Assembly: GCA_963678705.1 (NCBI GenBank)
Contig: OY783218.1
Location: 2,924,152 to 2,988,151 of the forward strand
Source: Panorpa germanica
Lineage: Eukaryota > Arthropoda > Insecta > Mecoptera > Panorpidae
Length of the DNA: 64,000 bases
Reading direction: 5' to 3'
This document shows, piece after piece, positions 23,330-34,959 of this stretch. The notes under the pieces were generated by a model, which did not search any database, was not told the origin of the DNA, and saw nothing but the letters and a program-made list of their open reading frames with translations. How positions within the stretch are numbered: position 1 is the first letter of the stretch; the number at the start of each line of letters is the position of its first letter. The position numbers and the translations under genes were made by a program.

Positions 23330-23875
23330 AAAAAAGTCAATTTTTTCGATTCAAAAAATCGATTCTTCGCCATCGCTATCTGATGTTATTTGGTCTTTAG
23401 CATAATACGGCATTCCAAGTTGACAAAGTATGTGGCTTATAATTTTCATAAAAAAGAAAAGAAATATCCAAATTTGTAATTCATTTATGGAATTCAGATA
23501 AGTGTTTTGGTTTACGAGATATCTGCATATTAAAGTCGAACCGTAACAGATATATAAAAACGGTTTTCAATGTTGTAATCAGGATTTAAAAATCAATAAT
23601 AAAATAAGAAGTACTTTTTCAATTTTATGAAATTAACAAGAGAAATTAAATTTACCGATTAACAAAGAATTTTAACCAAGAATACTTTTTTGGTATGAAA
23701 TATTTAGTATGTCAGTTTCATATTTAATGTTTGTATTCTGATGTAGATATCGAGATATATTAAATAGAATTTGAGATTAGGAGAGAAATCGCAAATTTAG
23801 ATCTACCAGATATGAGTACACATGATTGTAACATCAGCAGAGTCGGATTAACTTATTGGGACGGCACAGTGGGCA
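23330..23875. other. AT-rich spacer
   Basis: No gene seen; ATCGATT-rich at its left edge. Confidence 0.3.
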
Positions 23876-24440
23876 AAAGTATTGGTGCTTGACTCTGACT
23901 ACTGTGTCTCCGGGTTCGCAGACGATACGGCCATTGTTTCAAGATCCACATATACACAATGGACCAAGATGGTACCTCCAGGATGCTCTGGTCAAAGCAA
24001 TGAAGTTCTACACGCAGTAAAGGATAAAGAATAATCCCGACAAAAACCAATGCATCCTATTCACATTCACACGTAATTCTTTAGAACGCAAGGAAGTTAT
24101 TCTGCTTGGCCAGAAAATAATCTGAGCAAATAGTGTCACATATTTAGGAACTATTCTCAATCCGACTCTGAATTTCAGATGTGAGATTGAGAATAGGACC
24201 AACAAAGCAAAGAATTGCCATTCTTCGCCCACTCCTCAACCCCAGATCCAAACTAAATCTCCAGAATAAACTGACCATTTATAAATCTTACATTCGCTCA
24301 TCCTACTCTTTGACAGTCGCCCATAAGACCTGCTCAGAATGTCTAAAAGCATTTTGAGCAGCCTAGATTTCAACTCTGTCCTGGAACTGGCAAACGAGGT
24401 AGCCAATATACAAGAATCATTCCACGTGTTTCTCTGAAAA
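23876..24440 (+). mobile_element. LINE reverse-transcriptase fragment
   Basis: The plus strand reads DYCVSGFADDTAIVSRST, the FADD catalytic motif of non-LTR reverse transcriptases. It continues with NPDKNQCILF, VTYLGTILNPTLNF and the thumb-like LNLQNKLTIYKSYIR, as in Jockey-type elements. Frameshifts and stops interrupt it, so it is a dead 5'- and 3'-truncated fragment. Confidence 0.75.
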
Positions 24441-24964
24441 TATATATTGAATAATTGATAATGACTTGATTAATGAATAATGGTTCTCCAATCCCTTTTT
24501 ATCCCAAATCCTTAATCCGTTAATAACTTGTCATTCTATTTTATTTTTAGTTTATTTTTAATTTTATTGCTTAATCCTACTCAAATAAAGGTATATAGGA
24601 TAGTAAATGTATAAGAAGACACTATTTTACTACCTGCGGATTAGCATTGTAAAACCAACAGGTAGCGGCACACAACACACCCATTACCTTGTTTTATAAT
24701 ACTTTGCTGTACATTTTATTTTATATTCCATTTTATATACCTGCCCAAAATAATGATCCTTCACAAGCAAGGCCAAGGTCATAAAACTTAGCTATAAGAC
24801 ATGTATATGAGACGAAAGAAATTTAAGGAATTTGCAACTAACTAAACTAACAAAATCTGATTTAAAGACAAAATTATTTACTTTTATTTTATAGCACATA
24901 TGACATAAATAAGTAAAATACACTACTCAATGAATATATTATGACTAATACTAGTTAATAAGGT
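24441..24964. other. Spacer downstream of carboxypeptidase gene 1
   Basis: No coding signal. The last part is the 3' flank of the carboxypeptidase gene. Confidence 0.3.
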
Positions 24965-26754
24965 TTAATAGTTGTCTCTAACAAATTCGCCAAATGCTCT
25001 GATAGCATGGAAAGTTTCTTTAGCAATCCGTAAAATTTTTCTTGGTGCAGGAGTGAACGAATTTCCTGAGACTTCTATAGTGTACGCATATTTAACGCCA
25101 GCTACTCCTTTGGCATAGTCATCGCTTCCTCCTGCAGCTGGGTAAAATTCTGCAGAGGATTGAACAGTATATTTGGTCTCTGGAAAAGATACACAGTGAT
25201 TACCGGGACAAATTACTAGGTTTTCCACGAATCGAAACACACCACCTATATTTGTTTGTAAATTGTGTTTCTTACTTGTCGCATTGTAAATAGCTTGAGC
25301 AGCAGCTACACCAAGGTTGTGTAGATCTTCCCAATCTTCAGGAAATTCTTCAGCGTATCCCCAGGGGTACAAAATAAGATTCCCATAGCTATGTACACTG
25401 AGATAAAGTTGAATATTTTGTTGGCTGTGCAACAGTTTGGCGAGTAGTTGCGTTTCTGGTACTGACAGAGCTGCAGATCCCGCATAAATTTCATCACAAG
25501 GATAATCGCTGGCCCCGCTATGCATCCAGTAATAGTCGTAGTTTCTATTTCCATCGGTGCCAAGGCAGGAAGATCCGTTGTTCACATTACGTGTTTTTCT
25601 CCACCAAATATCCTGTAAAAAATTATGTGAGTTGACGCAATGTTCAATAACTTACAAAAATAAATCTACTCACATCGGTGTGCGCGAATTCGTAACCATC
25701 CGGGTTAATCAATGGAATAATGAGCCAATCAGCGTTGTCCAATAGGTCGCTGTTTTCAGGGTTGATTAGTTGTTCGATAGCGTACAGCGCCACATGTGGG
25801 GCCATCCATTCCCGAGCATGAATGGTAGCATCTAGTAAAATGGCTGGTTTACTTCCCCCGCCGCCACTGGAGATCTTGATTAGTTTAATAATTCGTCCCT
25901 CGGAGCTACGTCCAGTGTTGTCTACCGTCACGAGATCAGGATGTTCTGCTGCTATTGAATCTAAATGCTTGTTTATCTGTTGGCATAAAAAACCAGTACC
26001 AATAAAGTTAAACCGCAAATTAGAGTAGCACAATTACCAAAGGGGAATCTAGAAACATTTACCTCATCGTATCGGAGATACCTGTCATAGGAAAACCGAC
26101 CATTTGACCTTGTACGCGCAGCTTCATTCTCACGGCGTATTTGGTTGGTAGTTCTGGAAGTTAGAAAACATGTGAACCGGCGCACATCACTTTATTTAAG
26201 AAAGATCTTCGAGTTTGTAAATTAAAACGATAGTTACCTTTCGACATCTGAATCAATTATTGACAACGAAATCTCTTTGGCTTTAAGAAAGGCAACAAGA
26301 GCAATTTCTTGAAGTGGGTTGACTAGGATTTAAACTGGGTGACCTACAAATCGAGGTGACGTCAAAAAATCATAGCCACGCTGCAAGCTGCTTAATTGAA
26401 TTAGCCCTTGAAGCTGAGCGTTGTCTAAAGGAGTCGCTTCATAGATTTTATAACTGAAACAAGATAATATATATTGCATAAATTTCTGTCGAAGTGGTAG
26501 ATTTTTATTTTGTTGAATTGAATGAATATTTAACATCTCATTTAACAAAATTACCAATGAAAGGGCGTGTCTAAAGTCGAAAAATCAAACTGTTGGAGAA
26601 AACTAATGTGGTCACAGCCTTTCTATGATAAATGCAGAATTGTCTTTAGATCAGAGTGATCTTAGTCAATCAAGTATATATTATAAACTTACCCTTTATA
26701 GGACACTCCTTGCACAGCCGCGACCACGACAAGTACATTTAATAGAACATGCAT
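24965..26754 (-). pseudogene. M14 carboxypeptidase B-like gene 1, in-frame stop in propeptide
   Basis: Six exons: 26693-26754, 26238-26453, 26063-26153, 25674-25976, 25276-25612 and 24965-25179. They would give 407 codons with phases that all close. Exon 2 reads RFVGHPV then TAA then ILVNPLQEIAL, where both paralogues have CAA (Gln). This single nonsense codon in the activation peptide would stop translation before the enzyme. The catalytic part is otherwise well kept: HAREW supplies zinc His/Glu and Arg71, GNRNY supplies Arg145, LSVHSYGN the third zinc His, FYPAAGGSDDYAKG the Tyr248 region with Asp255, and TIEVSG the catalytic Glu. Asp at 255 is the carboxypeptidase B signature (removal of C-terminal Lys/Arg). 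The gene is a recent pseudogene, a null allele or a base error. Confidence 0.8.
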
Positions 26755-26760
26755 TTTATT

Positions 26761-26800
26761 GCAACTGTAATTGCCAATTAGCGCCGGTTCCAATTTTATA
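26761..26800 (-). promoter_or_regulatory. Core promoter of carboxypeptidase gene 1
   Basis: TATAAAA (minus strand, from 26800) and ACAGTTGCA near 26762-26770 match the same pair upstream of the two paralogues. Confidence 0.55.
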
Positions 26801-27339
26801 ACTTTGTGATTAATAGTGCTGATAGCGTTTGAAGTGCAACTAATTAAAGGACAGTTATCATATCACAAACTGCGTTTTATTTTAATTGCAAAAACGTGAT
26901 CATATAAAGAAGCGTCTATACTGATATAACTTTACCTTATAACACCAATATTATGTTTCAGTATTCAGCTGATGATGATGCAACGTCTACAAGAAGGACT
27001 GTCCCCAGTAAATAATATGCCAATACTCCATTGGAAATCATATTTTACTACCAAATCCACTAAACCTTTAAGAGTCTTTTTTTTTAATATATAGTTTGTC
27101 GGGCTTCCTAGGCATGTAGCCTTTTATCGCCCCTAATATTGTTCTGCTTCTTCTTATACTTTATATCCAGACAACAAGAATGATCTTTTCATGGCTACTG
27201 CTGTTATAAATTTCGGTTTCAATGCGGAGTCAATGCGGATAAAAGATCATGCGATCTACAGTTATTTTCTTATGCAACCAAACGGTTTCTGGGTCCTTCT
27301 CCCAAAGAAAGATGCTTGACAAACCTACCTACTCAAGAC
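26801..27339. other. Spacer with a minus-strand LINE 3' end
   Basis: About 27060-27175 is the reverse complement of the LINE tail near 34780-34920 (shared ATTAGGGGCGATAAAAGGCT and CCTAGGAAG, then an A-rich end). No host gene. Confidence 0.6.
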
Positions 27340-27714
27340 CCCAGTAAACAATTTGGTGAAGTGTCCTATTTGGTGAAGTTCGAGTCACTCGTACAATTCA
27401 ATTCTAACGCTTTACAAGTTCTCTACCTGTCACAGATTTTGTGTTAGTTTTTCATAATAATATTCTTTCTTTTTCCAACATCATTCATTAAGTATTTCTG
27501 TTTCTTTCCCACATGGGTATATTTTTATTATCCAGTCATAAATCATAAACCTACTCCGCTTTTAATTCAGCAGTGAACCGTCGTTGCAATGTCTGTAGCT
27601 CATAAAAAGGACCTTTCCTTTGAACGACTGAATAGAAAACGAACACGTTCCAGACAAAAAATTCATGATGTGTAATAAAAATTAAGTAGAATTTACTCCA
27701 AAATGTTTACTGGG
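27340..27714. mobile_element. CCCAGTAAACA-family element (375 bp)
   Basis: Ends CCCAGTAAACAATTTGG and CCAAAATGTTTACTGGG, flanked on both sides by the dinucleotide AC. It is in the opposite orientation to the 1-kb copies and carries only their outer parts, an internal-deletion derivative. Confidence 0.8.
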
Positions 27715-28005
27715 ACTAGGAGTATAAATACTATGAGACTGAGACTTGTAAAGAATTTTCTCATCCTCTCCTTCTTGTTTCAATTCCTGTTATTCTCAGA
27801 AAATAAAATAGACATTTAAATTCTATTCAGTAAGGATTACCTTTCTTATTGAAGCGTCTAGCTGACTACGGAGTAGAATTTTTATCCGAGATAAAATATA
27901 AACATTAATATAATAAAAGAAGGCTAATATGCATAAACATATATTATTTATAAACAAACATTTTTACAACTCAATAAAAAATACTCGTGCTATATTTATG
28001 ACGAC

Positions 28006-29822
28006 TTAGTAGTTGTCGCCAATAAATTTGCCGAATACTCTGATACCTTCGAAAGCTGCTTTTACGATTGGTAAAATTCTCCGTGGATTTGGTATATTCA
28101 ATGCTCCCAGTTCTATAGTGTACGCATATTTCACGCCTAGTACTCCCTTGGCATAGTCATCGCTTCCTCCAGATGCTGGGTAGAGCTGCGCCGAAGGTTT
28201 AACAGTGTACCTGATCTCTGTAACAGACACACACTGATTATTATCTGAATCTAACAGTGCTCATACCTTAATTTTGTTTGGGGCTTACTTGAAGCATTGT
28301 AAATTGCTTGTGCCGCATCTAAGCCAAGCTTGTGTAGATCTTCCCAATCTTCTGGTAATTCATTAGCGTATCCCCAGGGGTACAAAATGAGATTTCCATG
28401 AGTGTGCAAGGTGAGATAAAGATGAATGTTTTGGCGGCTCTTCAACAGTTTCGCGATGAGTTGCGTTTCAGGCACCGATAAAGGAGCAGAACCAGCATAA
28501 TGATCTGCGCAAGGATTAGCACTGGACCCACTATGCATCCAGAAATAGTCGTAATTTCTATTTCCGTCAGTGCCAAGGCAGGAAGATCCGTTATTGACAT
28601 TACGAGTTTTTCTCCATGCCGTATACTATAAACAAAATTATGTTAGTTAACGCAATGCGCAAATATTTACAAAGAAACCACAAAATCAATCTACTCACAT
28701 CAGTGTGCGAGAATTCGTAACCATCCGGGTTAGCCAAAGGAATAATGAGCCAATCAGCGTTGTCCAATAGGTCGCTGTTTTCGGGTTTAACTAGTTGATC
28801 AATAGTGTACAACGCTAAATGTACGGCCACCCATTCTCGGGCATGGATGGTAGCATCAATTACAATTGCTGGTTTAGTGCCCCCGCCGCCACTGGAGATC
28901 TTGATTAGTTTAATAATTCGTCCTTCTGAGCTACGTCCTTTGTTGTCTACCGTCACGAGATCTGGATGTTCTGTTGCTATTGAATCTAAATGTTCGTTTA
29001 TCTGTTGGCATAAAAATCAATAAAGTTCAACAGCAAATTGAAATAATAAAATAGATTTGCGGGCTCATTTTCTTGCAAATAATTTAAAATTTAAGACATG
29101 GTTCACAAGCTCATAAACAAGGGATATCTGGGAACATTTACCTCGTCGTATCGAAGATACCTGTCATAGGAAAACCGGCCATTTGATCTCGCACGTGCAG
29201 CTTCATTCTCACGGCGTATTTGGTTGGTAGTGCTGGAAATTACAAATATCTATGAAGACTAAAGCTCCTTGTGTAAAGTGTTCTTCATGAACCATTATTT
29301 GGTATATTGCAACTCAGTCATCTATGAAGCATCAATCATGCGAGAACACTGTTTCAATTCATCCTCTCTTGTACTCGTGAAACCGAACATTGACTGATAA
29401 AAATGAATATAATATTGAAGGGAAAGATGTAAAATGCAGTTACCTCCCGAAGTCCGAGTCGAATATTGACAATGAAATGTCTTTTGCCTGCAGATAGGAA
29501 ACGAGAGCACTTTCCTGGATTGGGCTGACCAGGATTTGTACTGGGCGGCCTACAAATCGAGGGGGCGCCAAGAAGTCGTATCCACCCAACGCGTTCAACT
29601 GATTTAGTTCCTGAAGCTGGGTGGTGTCCGCAGGAGTTACCTCATAAATTTTATACCTAGTGGAATGAGGAAAATAATTTAATTAGTCGTTTTAAACTTT
29701 TATAATAGGAGTTATAACATAACTAGGACAAGTCTACCACAAACACACCCTTTGTAATCGAAAGGAACACCTCGCACTACTACAACCGCGAGAGCCACTA
29801 CTAAAACACAGGATGTACGCAT
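28006..29822 (-). CDS. M14 carboxypeptidase B-like proenzyme, gene 2
   Basis: Six exons: 29749-29822, 29444-29656, 29142-29232, 28699-29001, 28289-28625 and 28006-28217. They total 1230 nt (409 residues), typical for an insect digestive procarboxypeptidase. The signal peptide MRTSCVLVVALAVVVVRG is followed by an activation peptide of about 95 residues and then the catalytic domain. Zinc ligands are in HAREW and LTLHTHGN. Substrate-binding arginines are in HAREW, WRKTRN and GNRNY. Tyr248 lies in LYPASGGSDDYAKG and the catalytic glutamate in TIELG. Asp at position 255 predicts cleavage of C-terminal Lys/Arg (B type). No stop or frameshift was found. It is the middle member of a tandem array in one orientation, probably acting with the neighbouring chymotrypsin in the gut lumen. 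Confidence 0.9.
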
Positions 29823-29830
29823 GTTAATGC

Positions 29831-29865
29831 AACTGTCGCCAATTACTGGCGTGCCTACATTTATA
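29831..29865 (-). promoter_or_regulatory. Core promoter of carboxypeptidase gene 2
   Basis: TATAAAT starts at 29865 on the minus strand and the ACAGTTGCA initiator-like motif follows about 31 bp later, close to the ATG. The arrangement is the same at gene 3. Confidence 0.6.
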
Positions 29866-30471
29866 ACATTTTGGTCGGACTGATTAATCGGCTCATCTAA
29901 TTATGATAATTTATGATATGCATTTTTGTAATGCAGTCGAATAAGGAGCTACACTGTTGCAATTATCTACTATAGCAAATTTAATTAAATGTAGATAATA
30001 ATTAAATAAAGTGAAATTTATAAAACAATTATACTGGATAGAATGGATAGAAAATGGTAGAAATTTATAGTGAGTAAATTGGAAGCTAAGATTTTAACTG
30101 TAGAACATTCATCATCTAACATAGGACTTATTTGGTTATATTGATATCATTACTAACTAATTTTAACATGAACATGTTGTTACATCCCCGTTGAAAATGT
30201 AAACTGTGATCAATTCTCTATTAAAAGTCCTTTATGACTGTATTTAGCCACATTAAGTAAAGAAATTTATCTTAATTCTAATAGTTAAAGTATATTAAAT
30301 TAACAACGTAAATCAGATATCTGTTATCACGAGACAGCTCGTTAAAGGAATATTTTTATTTCAACACTAACAGTTAAGAAATGATAAAATGTTCTACATT
30401 CAAGTAGTCCTCATACATTTTGATACATTGTAATACTTTGAAGGACTATTGTTTAGAACTATCGACCCATC
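29866..30471. repeat. 5' flank of gene 2, duplicated upstream of gene 3
   Basis: Near-identical to 33113-33771, including long exact runs. No coding sequence. It is part of the segmental duplication that created genes 2 and 3. Confidence 0.8.
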
Positions 30472-30669
30472 CAGGGCCGCATTTTGATGTGTGCTGGCCC
30501 TGGGGCAACGAAGGAGCAGAGGCCCCTAATTATTTTCAGAATAAAAGGAACAATTTTTTTCTGTCAAGTTTTTCAAAAATTAATTGCTTTTATCTCTACT
30601 GTGGGGGCCCCTCTCCTGTGGAGTCCCCGCGGCAGTAGCCCCTCCTACTCTGCCTCAAATGTGGGCCTG
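30472..30669. mobile_element. hAT-type MITE (198 bp) within the duplicated flank
   Basis: Starts CAGGGCCGCATTTTGATG and ends CTCAAATGTGGGCCTG. The flanking 8-mers GACCCATC and AACCTATC are a worn 8-bp target duplication. The same insertion is present at 33772-33940, so it predates the duplication of the carboxypeptidase block. Confidence 0.75.
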
Positions 30670-31314
30670 AACCTATCTACTCTTCGTGTTTCTCTTTAAT
30701 TTTTGCAGGTGAAATTCCTCACTAGGTGAAGTTTCAGTCAATGCCAAAGAAGGCGTTTAGATTACAAAAAGTGAAATGGTTTCGCCATGAACGACTGAAC
30801 TGCGAGTAAACTCTTTCATGAAACACTCTATTAATAAATAAGTCTTGCAATTGTAGTAATCCGAAAAAGGTATTTTGTGGGTTTAATAATCCAGAATAAG
30901 GGTTTCCATGATTCTCTTAAAATAATAAACAAAGTAACTCAAAAATTTAACATTTTCTATTATGTTAAATAAATATAAAATGTTTATAAAAAATGTTCAG
31001 TGAACAATAGATTGGCCTTAATTTCTATAAAATTGTGCTACATATTGATAAAGTTGGTTACCTGAACCTCAAATGTCTATTTTTTTTTATATAAGTCGCA
31101 ATAATATAGGAGATTTAGGAATTAAAGAAGTTATTTTTGTTACTGTAATCATTAATCACAGCCCTTTGCAACGGTAGTGTATTATTTGGTGACAAAATAC
31201 GAGTATAAACAAACAAGTTTGAGTAAAGAAAATATTTGTAATAAACATTTGAATAAATAAATAATATACAATATTAGGTATCAATAATTTTTACTATTGA
31301 CATTAGTTTTAGGA
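30670..31314. other. Spacer between carboxypeptidase genes 2 and 3
   Basis: The first part (to about 30830) continues the segmental duplication. The remainder contains a worn piece resembling the GGGCTTGTGTCC family near 31020-31150. No gene. Confidence 0.4.
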
Positions 31315-33069
31315 TTAGTAGTTATCGCCAATAAATTCACCGAAAACTCGGATAGCATGAAAAGTTTCTTGTACAATTGGTAAAATTCTTCTTACTGGTG
31401 GAAAAAAGTAAGGTCCTGGTAGTTCTATAGTGTATGCATATTTAACGCCAGCTACTCCTTTGGCATAGTCATCACTCCCTCCTGACGATGGGTAGAGTTC
31501 CGCAGAAGATTCAACAGTATAGGTGGTTTCTGTAATAAACGTAAAGTAATCAGTGCCGAAAGTCAAACTCATGTATTTGTAGATGTTGTTTCTTACTTGT
31601 CGCATTGTAAACTGCTTGTGCAGCAGCTACTCCAAGGTTGTGTAAATCTTCCCAATCTTCTGGTAATAAATGTTCGTATCCCCATGGATACAAAATAAGG
31701 TTCCCAAACGTATGCACGGAGAGATAAAGTTTAATGTTTTTACGGCTCTTCAACAGTTTCGCGATGAGTTGCGTTTCTGGTACCGATAAAGCGGCAAGAC
31801 CAGCGAAATGATTTTGGCAAGGATCATCACTGGACCCACTATGCATCCAGTAAAAGTCGTAGTTTCTATTTCCATCGGTGCCGAGGCAGGAAGATCCGTT
31901 ATTGATATTACGAGTTTTCCTCCACATCATTGTCTGTGAAAATTTAGATCTTAAAATGCAAAACCAAAAGGAAACAAGAGAAGGCTTATCATTAATGGAG
32001 CTATCTGTAAAAGTAATCTACTTACATCAGAGTGCGAGAATTCGTATCCATCCGGATTAAGCAGAGGAATAATGAGCCAATCAGCATTTTTCAGCAAATA
32101 TCTGTTCTCAGGTTTTACCAGCTGTTCGATAGCGTACAGCGCCACATGTGGGGCCATCCATTCTCGGGCATGAATCGTGGCATCAATTAAAATCTCTGGT
32201 TTAGTGCCCCCGCCGCCACTGGAGATCTTGATTAGTTTAATAATTCGTCCTTCGGAGCTACGTTCTTTGTTATCTACCTTCACGAGATCAGGATGTTCTG
32301 CTGCTATTGAATCTAAATGCTTGTTTATCTGTTGGCATAAAAATCCAATACCAATAAAGTTAAACAGCAAATTAGAGTAGCACAATTACCAAAGGGGAAT
32401 CTAACAATACTTACCTCGTCGTATCGGAGATACCTGTCATAGGAAACCCGGCCATTTGATCTCGCACGTGCAGCTTCATTCTCACGGCGTATCTCTGAGG
32501 TAGTCCTGTAAGTGAAAATGCCTATGAAGACTAAATTTCTTTAAGTAAAGTGTTCTTGATGGATCCCGCTAGTTATTTCAAACAAGTCATGCCATGAAGC
32601 ATCATTCTATCACACAGCGTGAACACTGTTTCTATTAGGAAGATGTAAAATGCAGTTACCTCCCGAAGTCCGAGTCGAATATTGACAACGAAATGTCTTT
32701 TGCCTTCAAATAGGCAACGAGAGCACTTTCCTGGATTGGGCTGACCAGGATTTGTACTAGGCGGCCTACAAATCGAGGGGGCGCCAAGAAGTCGTATCCA
32801 CCTAACGCGTTCAACTGATTTAGTTCCTGAAGCTGGGTCGTGTCCGCAGGAGTCGCCTCATAGATTTTATACCTGGTGGAATGAGGAAAATAATTTAATA
32901 AGACGTTTTAAACTTTATTAAAAGTTATGTACTTTGATTTATGGTTTTCTATAATTCTATATAACATAACTAGGACAAGTCTACCACAAACACACCCTTT
33001 GTAATCGAAAGGAACACCTCGCACTACTGCAACCGCGAGAGCGAATACTAAAACACAGGATGTACGCAT
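31315..33069 (-). CDS. M14 carboxypeptidase B-like proenzyme, gene 3
   Basis: Six exons: 32996-33069, 32660-32872, 32415-32505, 32026-32328, 31597-31933 and 31315-31529. They total 1233 nt (410 residues). The signal peptide starts MRTSCVLVFALAVAVVRG. The activation peptide is nearly the same as in gene 2. The catalytic domain has HAREW, GNRNY, LSVHTFGN, LYPSSGGSDDYAKG and TIELPG, so all zinc, substrate and catalytic residues are present and Asp255 marks the B type. Exons 1-2 and the upstream flank are closest to gene 2, whereas intron 3 and exon 4 are closest to gene 1, which points to gene conversion. The reading frame is intact. Confidence 0.9.
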
Positions 33070-33079
33070 GTTAATGCAA

Positions 33080-33112
33080 CTGTCGCCAATTACTGGCGTG
33101 CCTACATTTATA
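33080..33112 (-). promoter_or_regulatory. Core promoter of carboxypeptidase gene 3
   Basis: TATAAAT (minus, from 33112) and ACAGTTGCA about 31 bp downstream, identical to gene 2. Confidence 0.6.
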
Positions 33113-33771
33113 ACATTTTGGTCGGACTGATTAATCGGCTCGGATGATGTCTGAAGTGCGTCTAATTATGATAATTTATGATATGCACTTTTGTAATGCG
33201 GTCGAATAAGGAGCTACACTGTTGCAATTATCTACCTTAGCAAATTTAATTAAATGTAGATAATAATTAAATAAAGTGAAATTTGTAAAACAATTATACT
33301 GGATAGAATGGATAGAAAATGGTAGAAATTTATAGTGAGTAAATTGGAAGCTAAGATTTTAATTGTAGGATATTCATCACTTCACATAGGACTTATTTGG
33401 TTTTATTGACATCATATTTGAGAGGTGGAAATTGTAGCTCCACTACTGTTTCAAACAAATTTTATGCATTAACATGTTGTTACATCCCCGTTGAAAATGT
33501 AAACTGTGATCAATTCTCTATTAAAAGTCCTTTATGACTGTATTTAGCCACATTAAGTAAAGAAATTTATCTTAATTCTAATAGTTAAAGTATATTAAAT
33601 TAACAACGTAAATCAGATATCTGTTATCACGAGACAGCTCGTTAAAGGAATATTTTTATTTCAACATTAACAGTTAAGAAATGATAAAATGTTCTACATT
33701 CAAGTAGTCCTCATACATTTTGATACATTGTAATACTTTGAAGGACAAGTGTTTAGAACTATCGACCTATC
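33113..33771. repeat. 5' flank of gene 3, duplicate of 29866-30471
   Basis: Matches the flank of gene 2 over almost its full length, with a few small insertions (for example near 33140 and 33420). No coding sequence. Confidence 0.8.
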
Positions 33772-33940
33772 CAGGGCCGCATTTTGAGGTGTGGTGACAC
33801 TCGGGCAACGAAGGAGCAGAGGCCCCTAATTATTTTCAGAATAAAAGGAAAAACATTTTCTGTCAAGTCTTTCAAAAAGCCTCTCTCCTGTGGAGTCCCC
33901 GGGGCAGTAGCCCCTCCTACTCCCCTCAAATCCGGGCCTG
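33772..33940. mobile_element. hAT-type MITE, second duplicated copy (169 bp)
   Basis: Same element and site as 30472-30669, flanked by GACCTATC and AACCTATC. An internal deletion of about 30 bp separates the two copies. Confidence 0.75.
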
Positions 33941-34555
33941 AACCTATCTATTCTTCGTGTTTCTCTTTAATTTTTGCAGGTAAAATTCCTCACTAGGTGA
34001 AGTTTCAGTCAATGCCAAAGAGAGCGTTTAGATTACAAAATGTGAAATGGTTTCACTTCAGGAAATGGAAACAGCGAGTAAACTCCTTCATGGCAAAATT
34101 TCATAGGTTTTATTAAATATGTGGATATTTAAGTAGAATTTAGTTCTTTTTCGTTTAGTTTAGTTTCAGTTTTACGAGTTTACTGCAGTAGGTGAATCAA
34201 CTAACTCCAAATCATTGCAATTTCTTTAATAAAACATAACTTCACTGTATTTAATATATCTCTTTTTTAAATCTTTCATAATTTTCTACCCAAATTTCCA
34301 CTCTTTCCTGTTATCCAATTGACCTGAAGTGTCACAGATTATTTTATTCATGCAATGGCACCAAATGATAGGGTTGCGCAGAAAAAGTGTATACAGTTGC
34401 TTAATTTGAACTCTGTTTTCACAAGGGTCAACAATAAATTTAAACCATTTGTACCAGTGGTATAATTCTGATAAAGGTAGAGAATTTTATAAAATACAAC
34501 CAATACTGAAACGTAAGCCATGGTTTGCCCAACTAAAATAGCCAAGAAGATTAAT
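33941..34555. other. Spacer at the edge of the carboxypeptidase duplication
   Basis: The duplicated flank ends near 34090. The rest shows no gene. Confidence 0.35.
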
Positions 34556-34920
34556 AACAATGACTTCAAGACTAAGAATGAATCATACTGGAGCTCCGAA
34601 ACATCTAGCAAGAAACAAAATCATTTTAAACCCTAAATGCGAATGTGGTGAACAGGAGGCTGATCCTAACCACATTCTGTGGCAATGTAAAAATACAGCA
34701 ATGATAAGAAGTGGACTTCAAAAGGCTGCAGATTTCGCAGACGCTTCCTGTTTACACTGCCTTTTTGATTGAGAAACCGAAATTTATGTTGTCGGGATAT
34801 AAAGTTTAGTTAAACTAAAATTAAAGTTAAAGCAGAACATTATTAGGGGCGATAAAAGGCTACGTGCCTAGGAAGTCCGAAATATTATATATATAAAAAT
34901 AAAAGAATAAAAAACCTTTT
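34556..34920 (+). mobile_element. LINE 3' end: C-terminal zinc-knuckle region and tail
   Basis: The plus strand reads SRLRMNHTGAPKHLARNK, then CECGEQEADPNHILWQCKN, the C-terminal CxC...H...C module of Jockey-type ORF2 after its RNase H/endonuclease part. A stop and an AT-rich 3' UTR ending in A-rich sequence follow. The tail (ATTAGGGGCGATAAAAGGCT) recurs inverted near 27060-27175. It is 5'-truncated, as LINE insertions usually are. Confidence 0.75.
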
Positions 34921-34959
34921 GTACCTAGTACAAGAAAAAAGATAATTTAATAATATGTT

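Noticed and set aside
25177-25275. Reading through the last intron of carboxypeptidase gene 1 as coding
   Set aside because: It happens to be open in this copy, but both paralogues have a GT-AG intron at the same place and the family alignment needs it removed.
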